From Stratiolaelaps scimitus (taxonomy: Eukaryota > Arthropoda > Arachnida > Mesostigmata > Laelapidae), in assembly GCA_019614645.1 (NCBI GenBank), contig JABWDB010000009.1, positions 8,413,501-8,477,500 on the forward strand: 64,000 nt of DNA. The letters are read 5' to 3'. The notes beneath the pieces are model-generated. The model ran no database searches. It worked only from the letters and a program-made list of their open reading frames with translations, and had not been told where the DNA came from. Position 1 is the stretch's first letter. Every line of letters begins with the position of its first letter. Positions 1 through 13,773 of this stretch are shown here, piece by piece. The translations under genes and the position numbers were made by a program.

Positions 1-1445
1 TAATTGAAGAGACAGCGGCACTGAAACCCGCTTGGGTCCAGTACCGCTGCGTTGAGTCCACCCGCACGCGCACTTAGTTGCCCTCTAGGCACGGCGGCGG
101 TCAGGACTCAGACGGAGACCGTTCAGGAGACCTCCTTCTGAGCAGGACCATCCGTCAGATAGTATAACAGGATATAGAGAGTTATCGAACACGTAGAAAT
201 CTGAAAGCTGAAAGTGCCAGTGACACAGAGCCTGGCTCATCTGCAGAGAGAATCAACGCTCAAGTCTGCGGGTCATAGCTTGATATGGCTGGCCGAGAGT
301 ATGTCACCGAGCAGGAGTTTGATCAGAGGGAACATTTGTATAGCAGGTACAATAACGACGTTTGAGCTTCTTCCGGTTGCATTCGTTCCGTAGCTCTTCT
401 AACATAGATTTCCTGCCATTTCATGCCGCCAATGGAAAATTCCGCCAGAAACTGAACTGACCGCTTGCTATTATTTTCTGTATGGGACATCGTGAGTAGA
501 AGATGTCCATTGTCAGCCATCGAGGGGTTGGCACAGCGAATCAATTTGTGACTCTCGAAACGGTCGCGTTTATGAGGCCGTCTAAACTCTCGCATACATA
601 ACAACAGCTCTTTCACATAATCAGCATGAGTATATCGTCTATTCTTACAGAGTGATACACTTATCTACAGCAGTACATACTCAGCTATGATAGAACGCGT
701 TGTGATTTGTGCAGTATCATTCATATTAAACTCAAGATCCACAGCAGGATGCAGCGGACCCGACGCAGTTTTGTTCCAACCCGCCCTCGGTCATTCTTCA
801 GGGCCACCCAGAACGACCAGTCAAGGACTCTGTCCAATTCACCCTGCCCCAACTAGTACCGTAAGTGTAACTAGTATATCTAAAAACAGGCCCGCATATC
901 ACGCTACGCCGCACGTACGCTAGCTTATATTGTTTGTCTTCGAATTCGATTCGGTCACGTTCCCCGGGTCACGCGTTTGCATAATGCCATCTCGTTTATT
1001 TTTCCTTTGAGCTAACTGTTTGCCACAGCCGATACCACAGCGAGCGCCTGAGTCGGTGGTGGCTAGGTCAAATTGAGTGTAGTCAGCGACTCAGGTTTCG
1101 GCTGTCTCTGAGTTTCACAACAACAAGTTCCACTCGACGTTCAATCTATCAGGCTACCCTGTATCAGGCGTCGCTCTGGTCTTCGAATGGCATTGCTGCA
1201 TCAAGGGATTTGCTGTATTTCTGAGTGAGACTGCCGATCTGACATTGTCGACTGGGTCACCGCGATAAATAAATTCTTTTCAAAAATGCGCCACTTAGTT
1301 CTCAGTTGATGCTGCTGGTGGTGAGGGACTTTCTTTGATGGTTTCAATAAACTATCGTGTGTAGAGATTGACATTGTCAAATTTTCATTACTTTGTTGAC
1401 ATTTTCCAAATGAGTTACCTACGTCCTTGTGCAAGCATCGCATCC

Positions 1446-1452
<7 letters not shown>

Positions 1453-1504
<52 letters not shown>

Positions 1505-1518
1505 TATATGTGTGTGTG
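1453..1518. repeat. (TA)n/(TG)n microsatellite
   Basis: An uninterrupted TA run of about 46 bases passes through CA(TA)n into a short TG run. It gives rise to spurious Tyr-Ile open frames on both strands. Confidence 0.95.
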
Positions 1519-2558
1519 CACTAGGTGCTGCTGTTGAAAGAGGTCAATGGCTTCGCCTGATAGATCGTCTTTAATCTGTCACACATCGTTTAATCTGCCG
1601 TACGTATGCGAGCTTCATACGGTGGTGACAGTGACGCCGCCGGTGTCACTGCAACAGCAGAACGTTTCAGTTCGTGGCGTCGCGTCGCTCCTCCGCCCGT
1701 TCATTCGTCCCTCCGCTGGGTCCGTCTCCGCCAGCAGCCTACCTACTACCCTTAGCTGAGACAACGAGCTGAGACAAATTGTCAACGCCTATTCGAACTG
1801 CTGGCGCTGCCACTTCCTAAGAACAAACGAACAGCAGAGACGACGCAATACGATCCACCAGCGGCCACCACTGTAGGGGCCGAGGCGCGCTTCCTCGAGC
1901 GTTGCTGGCCTATGATAATATCGCCCTGATCCCACATCTTTCATAGTTTCGGGCAATTACTCGGCGAAATCATTTCATATTGCTGCATTCGCTATTCGCG
2001 GTCGACAACGCTCGCGGGAGACGCCGGGAGTGATATGGCGAGTGTGCTGCCATTGTACGAATGTCATCAACTGTTCATAGAATGAGTATCGTCAGGGAGG
2101 GCGGTGCCAGCTAAATGTGCCCACACAAGAACGTAGGGCTTTTGCCTGGTAAAACTTGAACTTGAGAAGCAACTCGTTCAATCTCGATCAGACAGACCGA
2201 TGCTAATGACGATAGAGTGAAGCTCTGTTATCCGAGTTTACCGAAATCGGGGCCACTTTCCGATCGTCTGACCTTAAACGGTCGCACACGCACATCTTGC
2301 CAGGCTTCATCTCCGAGAGCCAACAAAATATACAAAGAAACTCCTGCCTACATCTTTCACTTATCCCTCAGCTGATCTTCCATGGCAACAAGGCCGCCCG
2401 GTACCGTTGCTCAGTACCAGCAGTGCTTCAAGGACCGCGACTAGTCCATACCGTGAATAAAAGTTTTCCCTTCAATCTGTTAATAGTAGCGAGCAAAAAT
2501 TCTGTGTCGACCATTGTTTTGCCCAGATCTCGAGCTTACTTCTAGCTTTCTATCACAT

Positions 2559-2590
2559 ACATATATATATATATATATATATATGTATAT
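2559..2590. repeat. (AT)n microsatellite
   Basis: Alternating AT over about 30 bases with one G interruption near the right end. Confidence 0.9.
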
Positions 2591-5500
2591 CATATTTTCT
2601 CTATGCCTCGTTGTCTCGCTGCGCATGCCACCCATCTCAATGTCAGCTCGACACTTGAGCAGTCAATCAATTGCATTTCGTCTTGCCTCCCCTCTACGCC
2701 TCGTGATATAATATCGGAGCTGCCAAACGGCTGCACTGTTTAACTGGCACGCTTCGCTAGCGCACCTATACATATCCGCTTGCGCCGCCAAGGCAGCAGC
2801 AGCAGCAGCAACAAATCCTGTTCTGCTCACGTTGGACACCTTTTCTTAGCAGTGTCTTAATGCTTTAGTCAATAGGTGCGTCGATACCACAAAACGGACA
2901 CGTGCGCATCGATACCGACGACACTGTCAGTAGACACAAGCACGATTAAGCCGCGGGTAGCCACGATGGTGCATATCGATGCCCAGGAGGGTTCAGCGCG
3001 CCGCCACCGCCGCCGCCTTTACCGTCATGTTGAACGACAACGGCACGTTGTCGACTCATGCCGGCTGCAGCCTGTCATGTCACGGAAACTGCTGTATGTA
3101 GATGCTTGCGCGTCACTTGACGAGTCTGACAGGAGGATGCAGACAGAGAGATCAGCCGCCGCCGCCGCCGGCGGCAGAGCGCGCCTGGTCACGCGATGGT
3201 ATTCGCGCGCTCTACGACCCGCCATCTCAGGGAGCGCGCTAACCACAAGGTTATACTATAGAGTCCATTTATAAGTACCACACAGATGGCAGTAACCAAC
3301 TGGCAGTGGGTTGACAGAGCGTCGGCTTACACGCGCGCGCGCCTGGCCCCTGTATGAGTTTGACAGACGACGGTTGCAGCTCAGCAGAGGGGACCCGAGG
3401 CGGCCGAGTCGACGATTGTCGCTGCCGAATGCGTCGCGCTGCCAGCCAGGCTTGACTTGCTAGATTTGAGCGGAAATGCTAGTATTGGCGAGTGTTCTTT
3501 CGTTCGACTATTTAGTTATGGGGCTACGACTGATACTATGAGATAGTTGTAACGAGCGAGTGGGAGATTATTCGTTTGATCTCGACGTGGATAAATTATC
3601 GTACACTGGTTTCGACGCTATCAAATTCGGTGCTCCTTAACCTTGGGCACAGTTGTTCGACAAGTTCTTTTCTCAACGAACGATAAGTCACCCTGCTGAA
3701 GAAGAAGAAGATAGCGTGGTGTGGTTACATCTACGTAAGCCACAATACCCTAGGCGTATACTTCTATTTATTTGTTCGATGAATATCGCAGTTATCGTTG
3801 CCGACCAGTCAGCCATCAGGGACAGGAAAGCTTACAAGCGAACGACAGCAGACCCACGATACGACGACGGTTGTTGTCCAGCCTCGGCTAGCCGCCACTG
3901 TAGCCAGTCACACGGCTGTGTCTGCTTCGCCCGAGATGTTCACAGCTGTGGTGTTCGTGGCGATCACGGGTGAGTTCAGCTGACGTCGAATCGGCAATCG
4001 CAGACAGATAGGCACACAGCAAAGGCAGAAACAACAGCAAACTGCTCACAAATAGCTCTATGCCTTCTCTAGCGGACCCCTCTTTCTCTCTCTCGCTCTC
4101 TCTCTCCAGCCGGCAAAGCATAACCTGTCACTAGAGACATCAGAGGCATGGCTTTTAGAGGCAAACGCGATACGGAAGAAGAATCGGCACCAAGACCACA
4201 ACACGTTAACGGACCACAGATGAACCGGCGCAGACGGTGAAATCTGCCGCACCCCAGCGTTTGCAACAATTGTTCGCTGCTCAGACGTTTCTCCCATAGG
4301 AACGGGAACTTGAATCGGCTGATCAGAATTGTTTCAAGGAAATACGAAGCAAAATCAGAATTGTAACTACAGTTAGTGATCCTACAGCATCGCTAACAAG
4401 AAAATGGAAAAAGCATGAAATAAATTTAGAAACTATTGTACAACATTTTCTGCCGCAGAACGGCTATGGCATGGCAAGAAAAGGCAAGGTTAAGGTCTGC
4501 ATCCAGCCGCACAGATCGCACCACGCTATCGAACACTTGAGAAGGGAGGACGCGACCCAAGCAGAGCATCCAAAGGATCGCTGTGGGACGCAACCCGCAG
4601 GCCAATGATTCAGCGCTTTGCACAGTTAGCTATAGAATAGTAACTGCTCACTCCAGCAAGCTCGGTTAGCCACTCAAGACAAGAGCATAGTTAGTAAGTA
4701 AACGTTGACTGACTTGCGGATCCGACTAGGCTGATTCCGATAGGATGAGGCGGCAGCCGACATCAGACCGAATCTCGCGTGCGTTCTGTTGTAGTGACCG
4801 AGGGATGCTACACCCGTTCCCTATCTATCCCGCTCTCTCTGCTTTTCGTTCTGCAGCGACTCGATATGTGACGCAGCCGAATTCAAAACGCTCACCAATC
4901 GTTCGTAAATCTACTCGAAGGAACTCTTGGCAATTGAGGTCAAAACAATTGTCATCTTTGAGTACAGCTCGCAGCCAATCCCTATATCAGATTTGTCTCC
5001 CTTCTCAGATAAAATCCAGCAGCAGGCTCCTCCTAGCTGTTTATACAAAGTTTTCTTAGTGGACCTGAGCTGCTAGTTGCAAGGTAGGCAAGAATCGGAC
5101 AATTTCAGAGCACGGCTTCAGCTCATCCCAGCATTATCATCGGTTCATTACGTAATTTATTGTGTGGCTGCCGGAGGAAACCAGGGTGCCGTCGAAGCAG
5201 GTGGGCCTTCGGCGGGCCAGCGAGGAACTCATCACTCGCGCGCACTAATCACGGGTCAGCGGCGCTAATCACCTAGGGATGGCCGCAGCAGAGTGTTATC
5301 GAGGCCGTTCTGGAGGCCAGGGCCCTGATGGGCGAGCAGTATTCACCAATTCATTCCCTCATTCACAGCTACGACCATTCCACATCCATATGCCTCACTC
5401 CCATATCAACTGTTATTACGCGTTTGCACGAGGGGGCGTGTACATATTTCATCACAACTATAATATATAATTACGGCTATGGCCGTGGAAGGAGGAACGC

Positions 5501-6642
5501 GATGGGTATCGCGCACACCCTGCAGATTCTGTTATAACCAGCTAGCAACGAGGCGAATTCGCGGCGGCTGACTCTATACCAATACGTCAAAAACAACTAA
5601 GAAGTACTCGCGCAGTTGCGTATATAACAATACGTCTCCCTCTCGTTATATGATCAACGGAACCGTCCAATATTAAGCATCAGCTGATTAACGAGAAAAA
5701 AAAACTGTGTGTTCAGCAAGCAATCTGAATCGGGGAGAGTTCTGAGGTCCCCACCCACAAATCGAATCCTACTGGCGCATCCACGAGTACTACAGGCATG
5801 CCTGGTGGTAGCGGTCCCATGCTGTGTCTTCCCGTAAAGGCTTACATAAAGATTCCCTCTTTCCGCAAGAAGAACTACTAACAACTGTCCATCTACTCTA
5901 ATGTCTCTATATAGCCCCATCCCCCCAAAGATCAACAATGAGCTGTCACAAAAGGCAGGAATAACAATCATAAGAACGAAGAGCCCTATTTGGCCACTTG
6001 CCAGATGTCCCTCGCTCCGCGTATGATTATAGCTGGCGTCACGCAGGCCCTTTTAGCCGTTGACAGTGCAGGGTTTAAGGTGCAGGGTGCGATTCAACAT
6101 TTATGGTTTTTTTGTTAAGACCCCGTTTTCGTATCCAGCCCAATATAGTGGCTTAGATATTTCATCGGTGGCGACTTCTCGGGTCCGAGCACTACGGTCG
6201 CTCAGTAAAAGGCAATGGATAAATAGAACGTGCAGCTCAAGCGATGGATCCCTCTCTCGCTAGGCAGGCAGTGCCATTCTGCTCTGCAGTGAAAAGTGAG
6301 AGGCACTCAGTAAACTAGCTTACTATTTCTATCGACTGGGGGCGGACGATCAGACATGCACTACTGGTAACGATGGGTTGAGCGAACGCCTCGTGCTGTT
6401 GGTGATGATGGTGCCTGGCTGGCTTCCAAACATACCGCCTCATCCGGACGCTCTCGTTACCCACTTTTCGAGCGATCCTGCCTACCGGTGGGCATGTTTA
6501 TAGGCAACATGTGTGATGGATGGTCTTCCTATGCGGAAAGGATATGACTGGTCAACAAGCAATTACTCGATCGAGGTCTGACAGGGTGCGCTTCCAGATT
6601 CTATGTAACCATGCGGGCAAAGCTAGACTCGAGCCCCCATCC

Positions 6643-6645
<3 letters not shown>

Positions 6646-6691
<46 letters not shown>

Positions 6692-6692
6692 T
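6646..6692. repeat. (CT)n microsatellite
   Basis: About 40 bases of perfect CT repeat with a CCCT interruption at its right end. Read on the minus strand it encodes Arg-Glu repeats, which explains several overlapping false open frames there. Confidence 0.95.
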
Positions 6693-9600
6693 CGTGAACC
6701 CGAAAGCGTCGTAATTGCGTCTTGAACAACAAACACGGCGCGGCAACAAACCGCGAGCGCAAGCGAAGCCCACAGAAACGAGAGAGCGAACAGGTGCTTA
6801 AAACACGCAATTCCCTCATCTACCCCGATCCTCTGGATCCCACCGCGCTGCCCTGGCACGAAACAAGAACAAAGGGTATGGGAGCACTTGAGTTACACTG
6901 GCCGATACGATGCGCACAAAGCAGTATGCCCCACCCGCGGCTTGATGAGACGACGCCGCCGCCGCCAGACCGAGGACATCACCAACGTGGTCCCTGCCGC
7001 CACCAGCCGCCTCGGAACGACTGTCCAACATTTGCTTGTATCGTATGTCTCTCGCTTGTGTGCGTCCCGACAGGCGCGCTTGAGTGACAAGCAATTTCAG
7101 GAAGCTTCTTGTGCACTTGTTTAATAAGACCTGGACCCCACCCCGACATAGGCCAGCGCTCGGGTGCTGCGCTGGCAGGAGAGAATCGTGCCGTTCCGTA
7201 GCGGGACGCGGACTGCGTGCCTCCCAAGAAGAAGGCGAGCCCTTGCGGAGCACCACTTCGAGCACCGTGTCGGTCGGGCCAACAGGGGGGAGGGTGGTTT
7301 GAGCAGGAAGAGCACGACTGAGTATAGCGGGCCGGCCCTGGTGGCACCTCGCCGTGGGGAGTCGACGATGTCTGTCAAGAGACTCCCAGCTGAGGTAAGG
7401 AAGAAGGAAGCACTCTTTGGGCGATGCTGAACATGGTCACAAACGCTTCATAAAAATTCAACACCAGCTGGGACGATCCAGACCCGGTGAATTAGTAGGC
7501 ATGACAAATACGAGGGGGGGAGGGGTCCCTTGTTGCGCATGCTGTGTCCTTGCTCCTTGAGATTCTAGATAAGAATGAGTACATTTTTTCCCATGTGACG
7601 AGCGTAATCAGCGTTCTATGAACGTCACGTATATATAAGTACGGAATTTATTTCAGGATAATAGTACGAACAAAGGCCAACGCCAATACGTTGGCTGGGA
7701 AACCTGAACGGAGCCCAAATATTTTCCACGCCGTTTTCGCTATTTTACACTCCGCGGGAAAAGTATCTCTCGATGACTCAGTCACTAAGGCGGCCAACCG
7801 CTATTGAGAAGCCGAATCTTCGGCGCTGTCAAGTCACTCCGATAGTCGAGCCACACTCCGAGTCCGTCGTCCGCGTATTGCACCTGTTGTCGATTGTACG
7901 TGTGCGGTATTGCAAGCAATAGTCAGCTAACTGAGCCGTCACCTCTTCTCGGAAGCAAGCGCTCGGCACCAACATTGAACAATGGTTCCCGGCTTGACAG
8001 CAAGCCTGCCAGGAGATAGGCAGTGGTGGAGGAGAGCAGAGGTACGATATAAACTGTGGGAGTGTTACCACTGTGGAAGGGAACCACGTTCGCTGCACTA
8101 CAGTAATAAGAGGTCGCAGAACAGCGGGATCCCGTATGCGATTTAGGATCATCACAATGGTACGATACGTAGCGATCTTTACGGGGCAATGCGGGGGAAG
8201 CGGGCAGATGGGTCTTGGCTGGATCAAGATCCTGGCAACAGTGGTACTGAGTCGGTGAGAAAGCCTCATTAATTAAGCAGCTTCTTCTCGGAGATCTCCT
8301 CATTTTCCTAGATCTTGCCGCCGTGCCAGGAGCCGTGTCCCGGAGCCAGCCTGACGGCGGCTGGCATTGAATCTGCGGGCCGACACGCGGGATCCGTGTG
8401 AATGTCACGCCAACAAATGCTAACGTAAATATTGAAGATGATAGCCGACCGCCGTCGAGCGCCGTATGCTGATCGTTGGGCGAAACTCCGACGGCTGTAT
8501 TGGCCCGATGAAAGAATCAGGAGATCTCCAAAATGCCTACTCGAATGAACAACAACTGCCAATCGTCGGCCAGTCCGATATCGCTCGACCAACGGCTCGA
8601 GACGGCGAAAAAGGGGAGTGGGATACAAGGGCGAAGGCCGCTCGAAAAAGAGTGCAGGGTATTTTTGGCAACAGCGGGACAGATACGGCATCAATCGAAT
8701 TTGGCAGCTGAATATCGCAGCAAGGTGGGCTAAATTAACGGATATAACAGAGAGCAGCAGGTCAGCAGCAGAGCGAGGGAGCAGCCATGCTCGCAGTGGA
8801 TCTGGGCTATCTGAACGGGCTGAGGCAACACTCTCGGACGGTTGTGAGTGGTTGGAGCCTTGACATCGGAGGGTGTAGGCGGAAGCGGTGCTCTCTGCAG
8901 AAGAGCTATGGGCAGACAGCCTATGGCTTCTTAGCGCACAACACGTGCTGGAAGTATTAAAGTGATTGGACTGCGCCGTTGTGCTAATAAATTCGATGGA
9001 AAATGTGAATCCCGTGAGGCTAACACTTTGAAGCTGTACTGGATTGGTAAGCCGAGTTGGGCCACTGCATACGCCATGTCTAATATCAGGTATCAAAAAG
9101 CCTACGCGTTCGTTGGCTATTGGCAAAAAAAGTCGAAGGAAATGTGTGCTGAGGATAGTCGCCTGTTATTAGTCACGTACATTTCGATATTATATGACTT
9201 CTATTCAACTCCAGGGCGGATATTAACCGGCACAAAATTGAGCTAGGTTAAGCTATGCATTCTATGGGTTATCGGTTCATTTAACCCAGTCAAGGTACGA
9301 GCTCCCAAGTTAAGTATCACGTAATAGAGACATCGAAAAAAGAATCCAATCCAAATTTAAATCCCGAAATGTAAAGCGAGTTCCGGGCCAAACAGATGCA
9401 GACGAGTTTCAGCTGGCGCAGTTAACGCGGACGTTCCTACGTTCCTGGAACTGTTGACAGGGTTCACAGAGACTGTCTCCATATGGGATTACAGCACCGA
9501 CAAAAATCATCAAGAAAAGAACCAAATCGCAAAAATGTAGCCAAAATAACGTCGTTCGATCTCTTCATCAACTCCGACCTGCGCCGACGCGTACCACCCC

Positions 9601-12600
9601 ATGCTAACCTCATCGATCGACTGACTGGTAAGAAACTGATCCTCCAGCCGATCTGAGGAGCAAATCGTCTTTGGCGATTACTTCTATTGGGCGCTTATCT
9701 CTGTTGCTGTTGTTGCAGCAGCCTTCCTGCCTCTTGGTTAAGGGAGCAGCCCTCATGTTCGCCGCCCCCATGCGTTGATCTGGGCCGACGTGCTGAGATC
9801 GGCGGGCGGCCAGTGCCGGGGTCCGACTACGACTTCTTAACTCGAGCACCTAATTCTATCTCAGCTTTGTCGATGTGCCACCATCGCCCTCCCCGCCGTT
9901 CTTCTCCTCTCTATTCGCAGGGTATGGTAGTAGCTAGCTACGGGCTTCCGTAGCTGATCCCAGCATGCCCGACGGGTGCGACTGCTGCTTCGGCTCAGAA
10001 AGCCAGCAAGCTGGTTAACAACGAGACAATGAAGAGGAAGCCGGGCCATAGCGGATCTACGTCGCTTGCCTCTGCCGCCCTGCCGCCTACAACAACAATA
10101 ACAACAACAACAAACGCCGACGTATCCAAGTATCTGGGTGGTCACCGTCTCCACAACCATCCGAATCTACAACAGCTCGGGTCGGCGGGTCCTCTCCGTC
10201 CGGTATTCCCCGACCGTACAGCCCAAAACAACGAAAACTCCGGCAGAGCGAGTCTTTACTGTCAGCTCCGCCCTCAGTAGGGTTCGGCTCAGCTCAGCCC
10301 GATGCCGTCGCACTGCTGTAGGCTCTGTCTCTCTCTCTCTCTCTCTGCTGGACGAGCACATCAGCATTGAGGATCTCAACCTACGCGGCCAGGGGCCGGT
10401 AGGCTGCCTTGCCCCTGGGCAAGTTCGGGCCCCACCCGAGGCGGCCCCCGCATCCTAAACAGGCCAAGCCAAACGGCCACCGAAGCACTGCTCTTATCCT
10501 GACGCTTCGCTAGTGCTATAACACAAAAAAACCTATGGCCGTCCCTTACTCAACTAGAGAACAGACTTCTCCCAGTCTGGCCTCAACTACAGACACCGAG
10601 TGGTCCGCTGTCGGCGGCGGTCATCGCCACACGCCGATGCTCGTGTCCATGGACCCCCGCTGCCGCCGCTGCGGTGGGTCTGCTACGACCACCAGTGGGT
10701 GCCATAGCTTGACCGTTGCTTTGACTACTGCCATAACGCTCCGTCGGTATACATTTCCCGCCTAAATACGTTTCAAGCGACGCCACAGGATCCGAGCTGG
10801 CCGACCGGCACAATCTTCCTCTGAGCGGTGTTCCCCTTAGCTTCCCTGTACACCGTCAGCATCCAGCATGCTGCCTGTCGAACTGGTGCTGCCTGCTGGG
10901 CCTGTGTTCCCTCTCGTGGACCCCCATGTAAATGCGTAAACCATTATGCCCGCGCAGAGGCAGGGATGCTATACCTCAACAACGGGCATACGCAGTCCAT
11001 CGAGAAAACCTCACGGGCTGCGACAACGGGAGTGGTCGGGGCCACCATCTCTCTCTCTCTGTCTCTCTCTCGATAGTAGGATACCCCTGAGGGCTTTTCG
11101 CTCTGGAGTCCCAGCATGCGTTCGGAGGCCGATAGTGTCGCTGCATCGTGCGTTCATTCACTCACTCGACTGGCCTCCCGGCCGCTCGTTGGCCTACAGG
11201 GGGTCTGCCAGCTGAGCCCCTTTGCAGCCTACCTGGACGTCCTATAGAATAGACTTGCGTCTATGGGGGTCTGTACGCCGCATGGACGATGCATCTGCGT
11301 CAGTACACGATGCAGGCCAATGCATCTGTTCCCGACCCGCCGCCCAGCTACCTCCGAAAGCCTCCTCGCCCACTCAACCCCTCCCCCCCCCCCGGTTTTC
11401 CCGTCCCTCCTCTACCTAATGAAAACATATATCACCTCCCAGTAGCGCCCACTGGGGTCACGTGGCCACACGTCTACCCTCTGACTGCTGGCGGGACGCT
11501 GCCTGCTACCGAGACTTCGGGCAACGCTGAGCCATCCGTCCGGCGGAACCTTTTTGAACGTTGAGCAACTACTGATCAGAGCGCCACGTCGAACAGATCA
11601 TCATTCCAGGTCAGTTAGCGTTCGTAAAGAGAGAGAGGAATAGCGAGAGATAGAGAAAGAGAGAGGGAGAGAGAGAAATGGACGCTTGCTATATCAACGG
11701 ACCTCTACACAATGGATTGCATTGCATCGAACAGATCGTAAATGAAACTTATCTATTATACAACATGTTACCCATCCTGTGTCGTATCCGGATTACTGCG
11801 GAGAGGGTGAGCGAGCGAGCGAGAGAAAACACAGCCTATCCCACAGAACTGCCTCTGGTTAGGTCGACAGTGTAGAAGGCGTCCATGTGTACATATCATG
11901 AACACATCTACACCTATCTAATATGCGACTTCTACAATGTTTCCTGGGACTCGACCATCGACGTGGAGAGAGGAAGCGAGAGAGGGAGAGATATATGCAC
12001 GTGAATGAGAAAACACGTACCCTTCGCATTATCAGAAGGCGTCGCGTAATCACAGGCTTAGCTGCAATTAGTAATGCACTGTGTGCACTCTAATACTAAC
12101 CGCTGTCGGCCTTGACGACCGGAAGTAAGCACCAATGAGATAGTCCGGATAGCAATTAATATCTATGTCTGTAAGCGAGCGACATTTCAATAACTCATTT
12201 AGTTATGGCTGGTCGTAATTGCTATTGGCCGATGTCTTCCTGAACTGTGACAACCACAACACCTTCATCAGAGTGATCCGAGGTAATCCGACTTTGACAT
12301 TTCACCAAAAATTGAATCAACATCAGGAAATACTATATAATTATACACCCTTGTGACAAAATGTTAGTTAAATTATATTCGGGTTTTGTCCCTGCTAAGA
12401 TCTTGTGACATAATTAGCATAATCTACTGCTCATCTATCCATCACAAGCGACGGCTCCAGTGTGCTAATGGTTTTTCTGCGTCGACATGAAATTAAGGCT
12501 CAATATTCAGGTTGATCCATCCCCGTCAATATTTCTCATTCTAGATCGACTCATCGAAGGTGGTATCTTAATATTTCTATACGAATCTACAGACACGTAC

Positions 12601-13716
12601 AGAGTACTTGCATATCAGCCGCCAGCAACATTTCCTATATTTAGTAAAATTCACTAAACGCACGTGCTTGTCCTTTTACCGACTGATTAGGACCAGTCCT
12701 GCTCAAAGTGTCCTGTTGAATCTGCTCGCCTCTGACGTGTGCCACTAATGCATCCACCGTTTGTTCCTTCTTTCGCACAGCACGTTCACGCTCATAGGAA
12801 CACACGCTGGGGAACCAGCTAACCGGAAACACTGCCGGTGTACGCGATAGGGAGTGGTCGCTCTGCAGCAAACCAGCCACAAGAGGACGAATCACTAGAT
12901 GCGCCCATCGGCTATGGCGGTTTAAGTCGCTGGTCGGACCTCTCTGCTCGTGTGGTATTTATGGGTGTGATCGTCTATATGGATACATATCTATATATAT
13001 AATAAATGCGTTTGCCAATGTGAACAGTAGATTCTGCAATGATTAAAGTTCAGCTGAACGCTGGCTGAACCAAGTTCTTACCAAACACCAGCTCGGCTAT
13101 CATCATTGGCGTACATGTGAATGTACGGCCCACATACCCAAACACACATACACAAGCAAAGACGTACCCGACCCATGACCGTGTTGGCCAAAGTGTCTGT
13201 CGACTAGGCAAGCAAAGCTTATCTACGACCCCTGTTCAACACCAGCCAGCGCTTCCGCAGCGGCTGCTGTCGGCCAGCACCTGCAAATGGGTGCCGGGGC
13301 CGGCGGCACCGAACCAACCAAGCGGTGACGACGTACTTAACGTCAATTAGATACAACGCAGCAGCACTACAACTCACTAGACGCCGCAGCCGCTGGTGAT
13401 CGTCGAGGCTTGGAGGAGTTTGCTCGCCGGAGCCAGCCGAACGGGCGGCTCATTGCGGACCGTGAAGCCGATGGGCGCCGATCTAACTGGCCGCTTGAAT
13501 GGTCGGACCGACGGATGGGACAAACGTAGTCGAGGCTGTACGCTGAGACAGGCGTGTTTGGGGACTTTCAGGCTCAGGTTGTTTTCGGTCCGCGGATGCT
13601 GATGTGATCAAAGGGGGCAGAAACCGCGGCGGCCGCCCCACAGGAGTCGCCGTCCCGTCGACGGAAAAGCACACAAAGTATTCGCTCCACCGGGTACAAG
13701 CCGACAACAGCAACAA

Positions 13717-13773
13717 CCACAGCAACAACGGCAACAACCACAGCAACAACGGCAACAACCACAGCAACAACAA
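13717..13773. repeat. 21-bp CAA-rich minisatellite
   Basis: Two perfect 21-bp units (13717-13737 and 13738-13758), each a CCACAG start followed by CAA-type triplets, then a partial third unit. It reads as Asn/Ser/His-rich on the plus strand, but the surrounding open frame has no other support. Confidence 0.9.

Larger units (their letters stand above)
1..9300. other. Non-coding stretch, left edge
   Basis: No recognisable exon on either strand. Contents are TA microsatellites near 1453 and 2559, a short AGC run at 2793-2811, a TC run at 6646-6692 and GC-rich patches around 2.9-3.3 kb and 6.8-7.4 kb. The longest open frames here (for example 8308-9126 minus) show no family motif and are serine/arginine-rich in the manner of chance frames. 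By position it could be intron or flank of the minus-strand TRIM9 gene. Confidence 0.5.
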
